From Terana coerulea (lineage: Eukaryota; Basidiomycota; Agaricomycetes; Polyporales; Phanerochaetaceae): DNA of 64,000 nt. The notes beneath the pieces were generated by a model. The model was given only the letters and a program-made list of their open reading frames with translations, was not told the origin of the DNA and ran no database searches. Shown here piece after piece: positions 34,804 to 46,461 of the stretch (position 1 is the first letter of the stretch; each line of letters opens with the position of its first letter). The stretch covers positions 32,730-96,729 of the forward strand of contig JAKOGH010000660.1 in assembly GCA_024811115.1 (NCBI GenBank), read 5' to 3'. The position numbers and the translations under genes are program-made.

Positions 34804-35563
34804 AGCTAGTCCTTTTCCTACACTTATGTAGTTACTGTAAGCCTGAGTCATGTGCTTTAACTGAAACTATTCTTCTATTATGAGCTAACTTTGCTAAAGG
34901 AGTGCACTAGCCAATGGCTGACTGGCTGCAGAGGCTGGTGAAGCAGAGGCTTGTTTGTCTTCCTGACACCCCTGTGGCTCTTGCAAAGGTGAAAGCTGAA
35001 TGTTACAACTTCGCCTGCAACGTTGCTGTCGACGCCTGAAAGCAGGTAGTAAAGAGGAAGAGGAGGTTGCAGCAGCCCTTTGAAATGTCAATTTTGCTTT
35101 TCTTGCATTTTTTGAACCATGGGTAGCAGATGCCATAGCAGAAGTAGGTGGCAGTGTCAACCAGTGAGACTTGGACTAAAAGTGTACAGGGTTAGAAGTG
35201 TGCTTAGCACTGATAGTCCTGCAAGTGCTCAGTGCAAGTTTACAACTGTAAACTGCAAAGATTGTATACCGGCTAGACATCAAACATTCACAATATGGAC
35301 TAAGTGGAAGTTCTTGACAAAACCGCTAAGTGTTATTTATATAGCACAGGCACACTGTTAATATTTGACACTCTTAATAAAATGCAATATTTATACACAT
35401 ATTCATTCTGCGCATTCTTAACAGTACAGCAATGTCACTAGGGAACATTGTAAATTTGGCAGTATGCTACTTTGTGAATTTACCCCTACTATGTCCTACA
35501 TAGCTCTCTTTAAGTTCTAATTTCTGCTCAACAAAAATCAACCGCTCATGGCTACTTATGTAG
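34804..35563. other. no recognised feature
   Basis: There is one 88-codon minus frame (34894-35160) rich in Ala, Ser and Arg with no known motif. Nothing else can be supported. Confidence 0.35.
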
Positions 35564-36240
35564 AGTCATATGCCCGTGACTAGAAACAGCGCCAACCGAT
35601 GATGCCTGCTGGTGGCTGATGGTGACCGGTGGCAACTATTACTAATTTAGGCTATTCCGTGATAAAATATACTGACCACCAGTGGTTATTAGCATGGGTG
35701 CCTGCTGGTTACTTCACGACAGTTAGTGGTAGCTGGTGTTTATTGGTAGTTAGATATATTTCTGGCACCTCTGAGCACGGAACAGTGTTTGCTAGTGAGA
35801 GTTAGTATATATGATGAGTCTGCGAATACAATAATGGCAGGATTTTGACTATGGTGGTCAAATGGAAATAAGGCAAAGCGTAGACACTTTGATCTCTGGC
35901 ATTTACCAGTAGATACAAAATGGATGTAGTTGGTCAGCCTGGCAAAGATCTTGGGCAAACTCTACATAGGACAGCATATCATTGTTTTTTTTACTTAGAA
36001 AGCTAGTTATACATGAGCATTCTACTGTATAGATAAAATTAGCAGATCTTGGAGTTTGCACGTACCATACAATTACCACTGCGCTTTACAAGCAGACAGC
36101 AACTTATTATGGTGGTCGCTGGCACATACCAATTGCCACTAACCGCCAGGATATACTGATGGCTGCACAAGGTGGCTGCTGCTAGTTGTCGCTGGTTTTT
36201 ACTGATTATCCACAACTTTTCCAGAATGGTGCTTATTACT
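35564..36240 (-). mobile_element. MULE-like MITE, copy 2 (inverted relative to copy 1)
   Basis: This 677-bp unit matches the reverse complement of 4448-5131 throughout, from AGTCATATGCCCGTGACTAG at one end to GCTTATTACT at the other. The 10-bp flanks (ACTTATGTAG and GCTCACGTGT) agree at nine of ten positions if C/T and A/G transitions are allowed, which suggests an older, decayed target duplication. Confidence 0.75.
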
Positions 36241-38774
36241 GCTCACGTGTGTTGCCAATGGCAGTGGCATGAAGTGCCGGTAAAGTCTTCCACTGGCCCA
36301 TTGCTGAAATGTCTGTTACGGTTACAGTGCAGCAAAAGGTCCAGTGTATTCTGTAAACCAGTGTGCACTGCTGGTGGTAATTAAATGTATGATGAGCCAC
36401 GGCATGTCTCATGGAGCTACAACCAACTCCATCAGGAAAGGGGTTTCAGTTAGGTAGTTAATGTTGTCTATGGTAAGTACTTGGAGTTATTCATTGAAAT
36501 CAAAGAGTATGATAGGCTTGTATAGTCTATAATACTCTGTGATGCATAGTTTGCTCTACCACAGTCTTTAAGAGCCACAAGTAAATGCTTTCTTCTTTGA
36601 GTAGCTCACACACCCCTATGGCTTTGCAATAACTCCGTTCTTGTTATATACAATCGACATGTGGGCCTGGCAGAAGTTGGCATTGTGCATGTTGCTCTAT
36701 AGCACATACTGTAAAGTCCAAACCGCAGTAATATGCTGGGGCGTGGAAAGTTTACCAGCCGCCACTGACTTTCATCAAAATCCATCAGGAAAACTTTACT
36801 TGGCTATGAAGGGCTACAGCATATGTGTAGAGATGGTAGCACTGTAGCTAGGTTTCTATTTGTAGCATACTACAGTGCCGGGCTGGAAGTGCTATAGATC
36901 TCTGTAGTGACGGCTGATACCTGTGTAGTAGCCTGTAGATCAGCCATAGCATTATGTACAGCTTGCAGTTCACCCAATAATCACTCTTCAGTTATTAGAA
37001 TAGTGAGGCCAAGATGGTTATATTACAAATACATAAGAGCTATATACACATTATTGGACTACACAAAATACATCTCAATTGCCGCACCAAGCAAATGCCT
37101 TTGTTGCAGCCCATCCACACAATATACACAAGCACTGCAAGAATGACATGTTAGCAATAGCACCCTCTGCAGTGCGGTTGCAGACTTGGAACTGCCCAGC
37201 TTTATAGTGTCAGAGGTGACAGGAGTGCCTTTAACAGATTCATTAATGATAACAAGTGACAAGGTATGAGAGGGGTGGCAAAGGACTTACCGGAGCCTTC
37301 AGACAGATGAGGTCATGAATTGCTAATTGGTGACCAGGGCGTTGTTATTGTATAGGCTGCAATGCTGATACTTCACATCAGCCTTGCACTTCTTCATAGC
37401 CTTATCACGCCTCACATCATCCTTCCTGGCATTGAACAGCACCCACTCGTTGAGTTTGTAGTATTTGTCCTCACGCGGCTCAACAGGCCTTATTGGCTCC
37501 TTATTGTACAGAGGAGCAGGCAGAAGAACAGAATTCGATGGACCAGACATTAGAGGAGTTCAGATGACAAATGGAGGACCATTTAACATACTCCTCGTGC
37601 AGCAAGAGATAGAGATCCAAAGGACTAATATTCACCAGAATTGCATAAGGTTTAGAACCCAGTGTTTAGCTTTTATTCGTCAGGTCACAGATTTTTTCCT
37701 ATGCACTCTTCTACCCCTCCCACATATTTCTACCTTCTCTTATAACCAAGCTCTTTTAGAACACAGTCTGTGCATCATGACAAACAGAAATAGTAGAGAC
37801 AAAGTAGATACATCATGTACATGTTGAATGTATACCACGTGGGTTTTCCTGAAGAATGCAAAGCAAGGAGCCCTAAAAAATTGTACTGAGGACAGAGCTT
37901 GTCACTAGGAAGGGATCCCCAGCGTAGAGAAACAAGCTAACACAACAGTCAGAGATGCAACGAGCAAAGCAGATGACCTCACTAAGCATACAATCCTCTC
38001 AGGATACTACTGCCAACGCTGGGAGTCAGGATGCCGCTGCCTTTGTTATTTACACCCAGCATATTATCCTAGCAATGAGTCTGCAGCGGTCAGATGTGTT
38101 TTCTTGGACTAAGAGACATTCTAGACTCACTTTATCAGACAAGAGCATTTGTGCACACAGAGCTGTCTTCAGAGACAGTGAGCAGTACATGAATGGGTGG
38201 TGGAAGTAAGTGAGGAAATGGAGAGAAAATAACAGCGCTCATGATTAAACGTTTAAAGCAGGCTGGTCGAGACTAACGCACACTGCAAACGGCCTCTCTC
38301 TAGCGCTGAATCCCGAGCTCTCAGTCGGACTGTCTGGATGCCCTCTCACCGACTCAGTAGCATCCTTCACGCATAAAGATCAGAACATGAGCATTCCGAC
38401 ATCTCGACACACTAAAGGTACTATGTATAGTAGTCACTGTGGACAAGATCCAAGAGTATGTGGCGTAGACGGTGGAGAAAGGCCCTGGGCTGGTCTTTTA
38501 TAGCACCATGTCTTTAATATTATTACAAAGTGCAATTTAGACATCTAGACTTTTAATATTCTTTGAAAATGTGACAATGTGTTATAGACTATGGTACAGC
38601 CATTACATGTTACTACACACTTTGTTAATGCAAGTACACAGCATTACAGAGACCTACAGCGACACATGCCATCACTACACACTCTATAAACACTGGTGTA
38701 GAAACACTGAAACTACATGTGTTTAGGTGTTTTTTGATGTCTGGCAAATACCAGTCTATAGATGAAATTCAGCT
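36241..38774. other. no recognised gene or repeat
   Basis: AT-rich sequence with frames of at most 120 codons. None shows a motif I know. The minus frame at 37323-37550 and the plus frame at 37955-38209 are the tidiest, but they lack partners. Confidence 0.35.
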
Positions 38775-39083
38775 GGAGTATCCAAGCAGGCTAATAGCCA
38801 GAGGCCGGTAGTACCAACTTGCAAGCGCTTAGTACAAAGTAGTGGATAGTATCCATGAGAAAGTGCCTTAAATAATTGTCACAAAATAACCTCTCTGAGC
38901 CAGGTTTAAACTAGCAAGCCCGGCAGTTAGAAAATTGACACCTTAACCAACTGAGCCACAAAGCCATAAATTATAACATAAATGCTCATGACTGTATACA
39001 CTTCATTTACTAATACAAACTGATACTTTCCAGATTTAGTAGCTATCCCCAGCCTGGCATGTATCTGGCTGTGGATACTATCC
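38775..39083 (-). repeat. tRNA-derived SINE-like element, copy 1
   Basis: Read on the minus strand, this unit of about 310 bp contains a good pol III A box (TGGCTCAGTTGG) and, about 50 nt on, a B-box-like AGTTTAAACCTGG. These lie in a degenerate tRNA-like context preceded by TTATGGCTTTG. It is bordered by GGATAGTATCCA-type palindromes. The copy at 57062-58834 matches along its length in the opposite orientation. It is too diverged to be a functional tRNA. Confidence 0.65.
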
Positions 39084-39148
39084 ATACATAAATGTGTAGA
39101 TACTATCTGCAGTGGTTATTGCTGTTAAATTTGTCCTAACTTGCAAAC

Positions 39149-39438
39149 TGAGAGAATGAAAATGATTGAACTTTTGTATATTCAGCATATTCAGCTTAGT
39201 ATATATATAAGTAATGAAGGACCTCTAGAACCACTAAGACTTTTGATACAATACTCAGGTCCAGCTATTCTAAGTGATCTACGCATGTGGTATGTGGAGA
39301 GAGGTCAGGAGACACTACTCTAGTCCATGGAATACCCGAGATTGTACTCTGGCTCTCTTATGTCCATATCAGGCAATAGTCCTTATGGCGCTGATAGGTG
39401 CTCATGCATAGCAGCGGCTAGGCGCTTGTATTCTGACA
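39149..39438 (-). repeat. copia 3' LTR
   Basis: On the minus strand it starts TGTCAGAATACAAGCGCC directly after the purine-rich tract and ends CATTCTCTCA. The part from 39149 to about 39408 matches 47923-48184, including a TATA-like TATATATACTAAGC. The first 28 nt of this LTR are missing from the 5' copy. Confidence 0.8.
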
Positions 39439-39460
39439 CTCCCACTCAGCAAGTTGCTGC

Positions 39461-39835
39461 TTAGACTTTGGTGGTGATACCGAGCAAGGCCCTGAAGTAC
39501 TTGAACTTTGTACGTCCAAGAGGTTTGGTGAGGATGTCTGTGCTCATGTCGTTCATACTAATGTAAACAATCTTGACCTGTCCAAACTCGTAATACTCCC
39601 GAATGAAGTGGTAACAAATGTTAATGTGCTTGAGTCTTCTGTCATGTGCGGGATTGACAGCTAGAAATATACCTCTTTGATTATCAGAAACCAGGGAAAC
39701 AAGAGCAAACGGTTCATATCTGATCTCTTGTTGGAGTGACGTCAGCCAGGCAATCTCAGAGCAAGCTTTTGAAAGCGCTATGTACTCAGCTTCTGTTAAG
39801 AATGTGCCATGGTCTTCTGCATTTGCGAAGTCCAA
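39461..39835 (-). pseudogene. copia RNase H fragment
   Basis: This single open piece of 124 codons reads LTEAEYIALSKACSEIAWL, LVSLVSDNQRGIFLAVNPA, RRLKHINICYHFIREYYE and DILTKPLGRTKFKYFRALLG. These are hallmark copia RNase H blocks, with the usual tail of the polyprotein just before the 3' LTR. Upstream (39836-40258) recognisable RT-connection sequence is broken by several stops. Confidence 0.88.
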
Positions 39836-40258
39836 GTCACAGCTTCATCAGCTATAAGAAAAACGAAACTGGTAGTTAATTGCCGGTTATCCCAATTCTT
39901 GCCCCAGTCTGCATCTAAATATTCGATCAAGCCTGATAGACCAGCACCTTGGTACTAGATCTCCAAGTGACAGTAGTTTGGAGATAGTGGGAAATGTGCT
40001 TAGCCGCCATGATGTATTATTCAGTCGGCTCCTGCATGTACTGGAATAGGCATGAGACTGCCTATGTGATGTTAGATTGTATTCCGATCATGAGATAGAT
40101 AAAGCTACCAATCATTTGCTGGTAGAATGTCTGCTGACTGGCCTCAGCAGTGAAGCCGGGCTTGGCCCTTCGAGATGGATGCCTTCTGAAAGCGGTGTCC
40201 GGCATGGCTTTGAGTTCTCCATTTGGAAACATGAAAGAATCCCTTCCATATAAGCTTA

Positions 40259-41601
40259 TTAATCGATTGTCAGGAGTTTCTTCGACTGATTATGGGTGAT
40301 CTGCATCCCCAGGAACAAGGTAGCAGGTCCTATGTCTCGCATTTGGAATTTCTTAGTGAGTAGAGTTTTTATCCTCTTGATGTCCTTTAAACTAGGACCC
40401 ATATGCAAAAGGTAGTCTATATAGACAATGAAGATCACTTCTGATTGGTTGTGTTCATAAATGTAAATGCCCGCATCAGAGTGTGTGCGCTTGTAGCCTT
40501 GTTCGAGAAGTGTCACATGTAGCTTCTCATTTCAGGTGCGCAAGGCTTGCTTCAGCTTATAAATTGCTTTTTTAAATGGCACACCTGGTTCTCCTGCCTT
40601 TTCTTCACAAAACCGTCTGGTTGTTCTATGTAAATTTTCTCGTTGAGCACACCATAAAGGAAGGCCGTTTTAATATCCATTGCCTTAAGTTCCCAATCGT
40701 TGAGTGCGCAGTGTGCTAGCGAAAATTGTATTGCTTCGTATCAAGCAACGGAAGAGAAGGTTTTCTGAAAATCAATTCCCTCTATCTGGGTAAACCCTTT
40801 CGCAACTAAGCGTGCCTTGTAGCAGCCGTCAGGTTTCTGTCCAAAGACCCACTTGCATTTCACAACTCTTCAATTTGCAGGTCTAGTGACTGGGACCCAC
40901 GCTTCGTTCTCCATCTGAGATTTAATCTCTTCCTCCATTGTGAGTTCCCACTGCTTTGCATCGGGCCAGTTCATGGCCTTGCAATAGGTCAGTGGTTCAA
41001 TGGATGCTGTGTGACTGAGATTGATATTAAACCATCTTGTCGAATCGATGATCTTTTGATCTAGCTGGACCTGAGATTTATCAGGCTCTTCATCCGAGTC
41101 TTTACTCAGAGAAGGTGCCTTCGGAGCATCTTGCCATTCATGCCACTCAGCCCGCTTCATGTTCTGCTTTGTTCTGAGCGTACTTGTCCTATGCACGGGC
41201 GCGTTCCTGCTCTTGTAGGCTTCTGTTGGAGGTACGTCACTGTAAGTGTTGTTCAGTTGACACCGCTGTCCAGTGTTCTGCCTCTGAGGTTTCAGAGCTC
41301 TTGGAACAAGTTGTGGTGTGGGACTACGGTAAGGATCGTGTCTTTGCCTCGGGCTCATTGGGCTAGGACTACATGGTCTTGACTGTGGAGGTGGTGAACC
41401 TATAACAAAGCCAAGTTCGTCAAGGTTTGGATATTGGAATTCCAGTGGTATTGGTGCTGGGTCTTGGTAGAGATCCACATTACAACCATCACAATATGTG
41501 TCAGGTGTTGGTAGATTATATGGCAGATCTAAGGGATTGTATGGAGGGATCTGATTATTTGAGATCAAATCACTGCTATCTTCAAGGGAAGTATTGCTCA
41601 A
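40259..41601 (-). pseudogene. copia linker and reverse transcriptase, broken
   Basis: The piece 40870-41601 is an acidic, Pro/Ser-rich linker ending in the RT start (NWPDAKQWELTMEEEIKSQM). Beyond a stop the frame continues KWVFGQKPDGCYKARLVAKG, QIEGIDFQKTFSSVA, MDIKTAFLYGVLNEKIYIEQ and QPDGFVKK, then DAGIYIYEH and DIGPATLFLGMQI. The catalytic box, normally Y-V-D-D, reads YIDY here. With the in-frame stops, that loss means no active enzyme. Confidence 0.88.
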
Positions 41602-42432
41602 AATCTGAATCTGAATCTTGGCTCTGCTCGGGTTGAGCAGGTAGTTTGGCTGATGCGGATTCTAGTGCACAATCACCAGTTTCTTGCTTGGGAAAGGAAG
41701 TCTCATTGGAGTGACATTGCATGCAATAATGATGAAGCAGATAGATGGATCCCAAAATCGGTAACCATTTGTTCTAATTTCATACCTGACAAAGATCATC
41801 ACTTTGGCTTTCGCCTGAAGCTTATTAACCCTTACATCCTTGTGAATGTGGACGTAGGCTTTGCAGCCAAAAACTCTAAAGTATGATACATCTGGAATTG
41901 TACCATCCCAAACTGTGATTAGCACCTTCCACTAGTGCCTTCTTAGCAGTTACCAGTTATATATGTGCACGGCGGTCTCGACAGCTAGTTTCCTAAAGTC
42001 TAATGATAGCCCTGCATGATGACACATGGCTTTGGCTTTGTTGGTGATGGTTTGCTGCTAGCGCTTCACTCTACTGTTTTGCTGTGGCATTCTCGCAACT
42101 GAGAGTTTGCACTCAATTCCTCATTCTGCCAAGTAGTCATTGAATTCCTGACTTAAAAACTCCCCCCCTCGATTGGAACAGATTGCTTTCGATTGAGCTG
42201 ATTTTCTGCCCAAGCAACGTAGTTTTGAAAGCAGTAGAGTTTGAACTTTTGCTTAAGAAACTAGCAAAGTCCGAAGCCAGAGTAATCATTCAATGTAGTC
42301 AGTGTGTAGCGGTAACTATCAATGGAATTGGCCAGATATTCACCTAGAGCCATGTGAATGAGATCTAATGGATTTGATGTTTGCAACTCTGAAGTGGGAA
42401 AAGGCACGCACTTGGACTTGCCAAATTCACAC

Positions 42433-43421
42433 TGTTGCAGATGGTCACGCATACGTAGTACTATCACAAAACTCTAATACTCACCTGCTAGGAATGCTTT
42501 GAGGGGTTGGGGAGAGCAGGGGACTTTGAGTAAAGCGAGTAGAGGAGATATGAATCAACGATGTTGTTGAGTCTGGGGTGTTAGCCCTCAGACCAGACTC
42601 TCCTTATATACATGTGTAGAGGGACCCCAGACACTATCTAAGACCTCCAATACCATGTGCTGACTGATACAGTCAGGTGATCCATGACTAAGGCTCTAGA
42701 GCATACCGCTGCTCTAACTCCCTTATCGGATCTGACTTAGCTATCATGCTAACATCAACACTATCTAGATGTCCTAATCTAGCTACTGTACACTACCAGT
42801 ACACGATGTCATAGTGATCTCATAGTGAGGTCATAGTCTAGAACGAATCCAGAACTGAGTTCATGATCCTATGTCCGTATGGGGCATATCACGATAACCA
42901 TGCGTCCGTCGCATGGCCAACTGATCAGCATCTTGTAACGCTGTTGTGACGACTGGGTAACATGTCTCATGACTTGATGTTACACTCTAAGCGCTGTATA
43001 CTAGCGCTGAGGGAAATTTATGACAAGTACCATTTTTCTTTTTCTTGCATTCGTTAGCACAGATACACGGCCTGGTAGCAGCTCCAGAGCCTCTGGACTT
43101 CATTCCGATGATCCCGGCGCTTAGCGCCCAAATGCGGCTCAATTCTTCCCACGTTCTCAGACACTTAGCACTCTGAACTCTCTAGCCTTGTCCCTCATCT
43201 CGACCTCTTGGTCATTGGGGACAAGGTATGTATTCAATACATTGTACATAGTAGCAATACTAGCTTGGTCATTGAGGACAAGTATCGGCACCTGCCTGCC
43301 TGTTTTATGAGGTCTACTTAAAGTTGGCCTTCATCGCCCTCCTCGTATGTGTTCTATCATCTATTCCCCATCTACTCCGATCTGCTCACTCTGGTTACAC
43401 GTCAAGCTTGTCTCCACAACA
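42433..43421 (+). mobile_element. solo LTR, family B, copy 2 (split by LTR A)
   Basis: The segments 42433-42461 and 43031-43421 together align with the 424-bp LTR at 22719-23142 (start TGTTGCAG..., end CTCCACAACA). Flanks CACAC (42428-42432) and TACAC (43422-43426) form a 5-bp target duplication with one difference. It is inserted in the copia integrase reading frame. Confidence 0.85.
42462..43025 (-). mobile_element. solo LTR, family A, copy 1, nested in LTR B
   Basis: This 564-bp unit, read on the minus strand, begins TGTCATAAATTTCCC and ends GAGTTTTGTGATA. It is flanked by a perfect 5-bp duplication, AGTAC (42457-42461 and 43026-43030). A near-identical inverted copy is at 48268-48829. 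It carries a TATA-like GTATATAAGGAG. No internal region is attached. Confidence 0.92.
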
Positions 43422-43599
43422 TACACCCATCACATGGTATTTCCTTTGCTGGTGTCTTGATGGGATCTGGTACTCCTTTAACATTTTCAGGAAGTTTCTC
43501 TACAGAAGACTTCCCGGCATGTTCAAAGCGGCGGTGCCAGAGATCATAATCAGTAGAAGTTGATGTTGATGTTGCAGAAATGATAGGCGGTGATATCGC

Positions 43600-44508
43600 T
43601 GGTAAGCGCCCTGAGCGCGGAAACCCCAGAAATTGCCTTTTTCGTCACCACGCTCTACGATCGCACTAGGACCCCAGACACCACCCCCGAAGCCCCGAGC
43701 CGTCGACGTCCCCCGAATTACTCTCTCCGAGATACCTTGTAGGCGCCCCTCCGTCACGTCAGTCCAGAGCCTGTGCAGTCTCTCGCAACAGGCAGTGCAG
43801 TCACCAGCCCAAAAGATGCGGACCACGTCAGCCCCGGGCGAAGCTCCGCCCTGGACTTAGGCACGTACCTAACTACGACCAAGACAGCAGCACTGCGTTG
43901 TGCGCCACCCCACGTCATTCCCACGGGCGCACGGACGATACCCGACCGGTCCCACACCGTGTTTCATAGGTGCTCGGTGCCTGTGTGGCGCGCGGCATAT
44001 CCCTGGTTAGTGTATCCCGACTCGGTCTTTCCTTATCCGTACCACTTTTGTATCCAAACCACTCCTTCATTCTCTCTGACGCGGTCCATTAGCTCTGGCC
44101 GTTAGGTACTGAGGCCCGTATAAATACTCTGTACATACTTTCTGCAAATGGAAGTTACCTTTCCCCTCTTCACGCCCCTCGCTACGCGTTAAGACTACAA
44201 GTACATCGGTGCTTCTTAGGTATCCTGCTCGTCTAGTATTCGTCTCGCTCGTTGGCTGTGCGGTCTGACTAACGTCGGAGTCTTGCCCCGTCCCCTCATA
44301 CGTCGTCCCCCAAGTCTCTCAGCTTCAGTGCTCTTTCTGTCCCCATTACAGACCTCGCCCGACCGTTACCTCCCCGAGGTCTTCGGTCTCCAACTCCTGC
44401 TGGCACTTCGGCCGCAGAGTTGAAGTGACGTCCCCACTCACACATAAAACCGCTCCCCAACTCGGTGCTTTGGCCTGAGCCCGCTGTCTGTTGGGTTAGG
44501 GTTAGGTG
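43600..44508 (+). mobile_element. inserted element E, 909 bp, LTR-like
   Basis: It is flanked by a 5-bp direct repeat, ATCGC (43595-43599 and 44509-44513), and splits copia sequence whose frame resumes on both sides. It starts TGGTAAGCGCC and contains a TATA-like CCGTATAAATACTC. Its right end is GTTAGGGTTAGGTG, which is not the usual ...CA of an LTR, so its class is unresolved. It has no long coding frame and is noticeably more GC-rich than its surroundings. Confidence 0.6.
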
Positions 44509-44513
44509 ATCGC

Positions 44514-45046
44514 ACCCGATGCGTGGTGCAGCGTATCAGCAGCACAGCTCCTGAAGCCGTATCAGCCTTAACGAACTCTTTGTGCATTGACACAGTGGCT
44601 TGTAACCAGTATAGGCGATTAAACGAATTATATTGGGCTTCAAACAGAATTGGGCTATTTAAACTATGTTGGTGAAGGGAAAGTATCTCACTATGCATGT
44701 GAATGTGATGTTCTTTCTCGATTGGTACACGTGGTGCGAAAAAGTGTCCATCCACTTGAGGAACGTAAAGCACTTCCATAAGAAGGAGATGACGAGTTTT
44801 GCCATTAACTTATACCTGTAGCACCACAATGCCGTGGCCCACAATGCTTAAAGCTTGCTTCTTTCCTGCTATTTTCGCTATACCTGGCATTGCGAAGTTA
44901 TGATAGTAGACAAAGTCTCATGTGTCGTGGGTCACATGAGCTGTGCAACCTGAGTCTATCATCCACTTTGCTTGCTTATCACGTACAGAGTACAAAGAAA
45001 CAGTGATTGATTCCGAAGATAATGATGATATAGCAGATAAATCTAC
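44514..45046 (-). pseudogene. copia aspartic protease fragment
   Basis: The minus-strand frame reads LYSVRDKQAKWMIDSGCTAH, with the retropepsin Asp in DSGCT, then VTHDT, a stop, FVYYHNFAMPGIAKIAG, LSIVGHGIVVLQ, MEVLYVPQVDGHFFAPRVP and YNSFNRLYWLQATVSMHKEF. The frame is cut by LTR C on one side and element E on the other. At least two in-frame stops are present. Confidence 0.85.
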
Positions 45047-45486
45047 TAACAAAGATATATGCTAATATCAGAGTTTGCAAGGGTCCGGCTCACAAGGCAG
45101 ACGCGCGTGAGGCTAACAAATGGACAGCCAGTCCGAAGCTCAGAGTAAGAGAAAGTCTCTGATATGTATTCACCTAACAAATGGACAGTCAGTCCGAACT
45201 ACAGCGGTATGTGAGTACATGACATGTCTATGAGAACAAAGTGCTATGCACGCTCAGATTAAGGGAAAGTCTCTGAGAGTGCTCGAATAGAGAGAGTGAG
45301 TATATAAGAGAGTGATTGGTTGCTTGTAGTGAGCCTAAAAATTAAGGGACAGGGACAGAGAACGAGTCAGGAGGTAAACGAAATAAGTTTGTACTAGGGA
45401 ATCAATAAACCTTGTGGTGCTGATGCGGCCGATACACCAGGGTGTCTATGCGCAACACACGTGTGCATGCCTGTGCGCCTGCACTC
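45047..45486 (+). mobile_element. LTR family C, inserted between copia gag and protease
   Basis: This roughly 440-bp insertion between readable gag and protease has a TATA-like GAGTATATAAGAGAG and, near its right end, AATCAATAAACC as a possible poly(A) signal. The first 211 bp match the reverse complement of 9353-9564. End sequences and target duplication could not be fixed, so borders are approximate. Confidence 0.6.
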
Positions 45487-46461
45487 AGTCTCTAACTTCA
45501 ACATCTATAATTTCTAAATTAGATACAGTTGCAGCATTGTTATTATTTCTCCCTCTCCTCCTCCTTTCCTTGGCCGTGATTGCCACTCCTGTTGTTGGTA
45601 TTGCTGTTGTTGGAGTTGCCGGAGTTCGAGTTGCTATTGCCATTATTATCAAAGTTGGAATTGCCACCAGAATTACTCCCACTCGAGCCAGACTGCTGGT
45701 TTGGGCGCGTGCCCTTATTCCAGTGTTGCTCGGTGGTGTGATTTGTCTCCTTCTTACACTTAGCACAGTACTTCGAGTGCTTGGAGATGTGGGCGATCTG
45801 AGTTCAGTTGGCTATACAGTGCAACTCCTCCTCAACGATCTTGGGCTTGATGTCACTCTGCTCGAGCATACTTAGGTCCTGGACGGTCACGAAGATGGTG
45901 CCGGCAATGGCTTGGCACGTCAAAGGCATACAATTGATAATCAAAAGAGTGAGGAGTTGGTTTGAAATGGCGATACCGGTGTTGGTAACATGGGCGGCGG
46001 CCTCGATCATGGTATCAATCTGAGGTCCGATTGCAGACTTCTCAGATAGCTGCATATTGAACAGCTTCTAAAAGGCGATGAAGGCGCCATTAGCTCCGGG
46101 CTTCTTGTACTCCAACTTGAAAGAGGTCTAGGCTGCTAGAGCGATGTACTTATTCGCCACGTGGTGCTTGATATTAGCCGCCACGGATATCTAGATGATG
46201 CCTAGCGCCTTATCATTCTTCTCATCTTACGAAGCTTGAGCAAGAAGCTCAGCTTCCATGGGAGTTGCCGCAACAGCAAGAATTGGACAAGCCATGCTGG
46301 GCCGAGGTGTCACAGCCTTTAAGCTGTAGCCTTCAATCAGAAACCAAACTCCACTATACCAGGAGGAATGCTTTGATAGCATCTGCCCACTCACAGTAGT
46401 TAGTGCCATTAAATGTGAGCAAGGCCTTGTTGACTCTGACTTTATCGGAAGAAGAGGACAT
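45487..46461 (-). pseudogene. copia gag, broken
   Basis: The likely start at 46461 (MSSSSDKVRVNKAL) leads to the gag N-terminal block FNGTNYCEWADAIKAFLLV. Later pieces are MEAELLAQAS, KHHVANKYIALAA, YKKPGANGAFIAF, LLTLLIINCMPLTCQ and TIFVTVQDLSMLEQSDIKPK. The C-terminus is KYCAKCKKETNHTTEQHWNKG followed by a Gly/Asn/Ser-rich tail. The CxxC...H pattern resembles a zinc knuckle. Several stops and shifts interrupt it. Confidence 0.85.

Larger units (their letters stand above)
41662..43594 (-). pseudogene. copia GAG-pre-integrase and integrase core, split by LTR insertions
   Basis: The upstream half (43427-43594) reads DYDLWHRRFEHAGKSSVEKL to IPCDGC. The downstream half resumes after the inserted LTRs with CEFGKSKCVPF, NPLDLIHMALGEYL, YRYTLTTLNDYSGFG and, after breaks, FKLYCFQNYVAWAENQL, RMPQQNSRVKR, VSYFRVFGCKAYVHIHKD and GYRFWDPS. 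These are the zinc-binding HHCC-type region and the integrase core. The first catalytic Asp, usual in the HMD block, reads Ala (HMA). The frame joins exactly at CDGC/EFGK if the LTRs and one target copy are removed. Confidence 0.87.

Noticed and set aside
42462..43025. Reading this LTR as the 5' LTR of the copia element
   Set aside because: It has its own AGTAC duplication and lies inside LTR B, and copia coding sequence continues on its far side.
44490..44508. Telomere remnant (TTAGGGTTAGG)
   Set aside because: Only about two units, at the edge of an inserted element.
45414..45875. 153-codon plus-strand hydrophobic frame
   Set aside because: It is the antisense of the Asn/Gly/Ser-rich copia gag tail plus part of LTR C, not a membrane protein.
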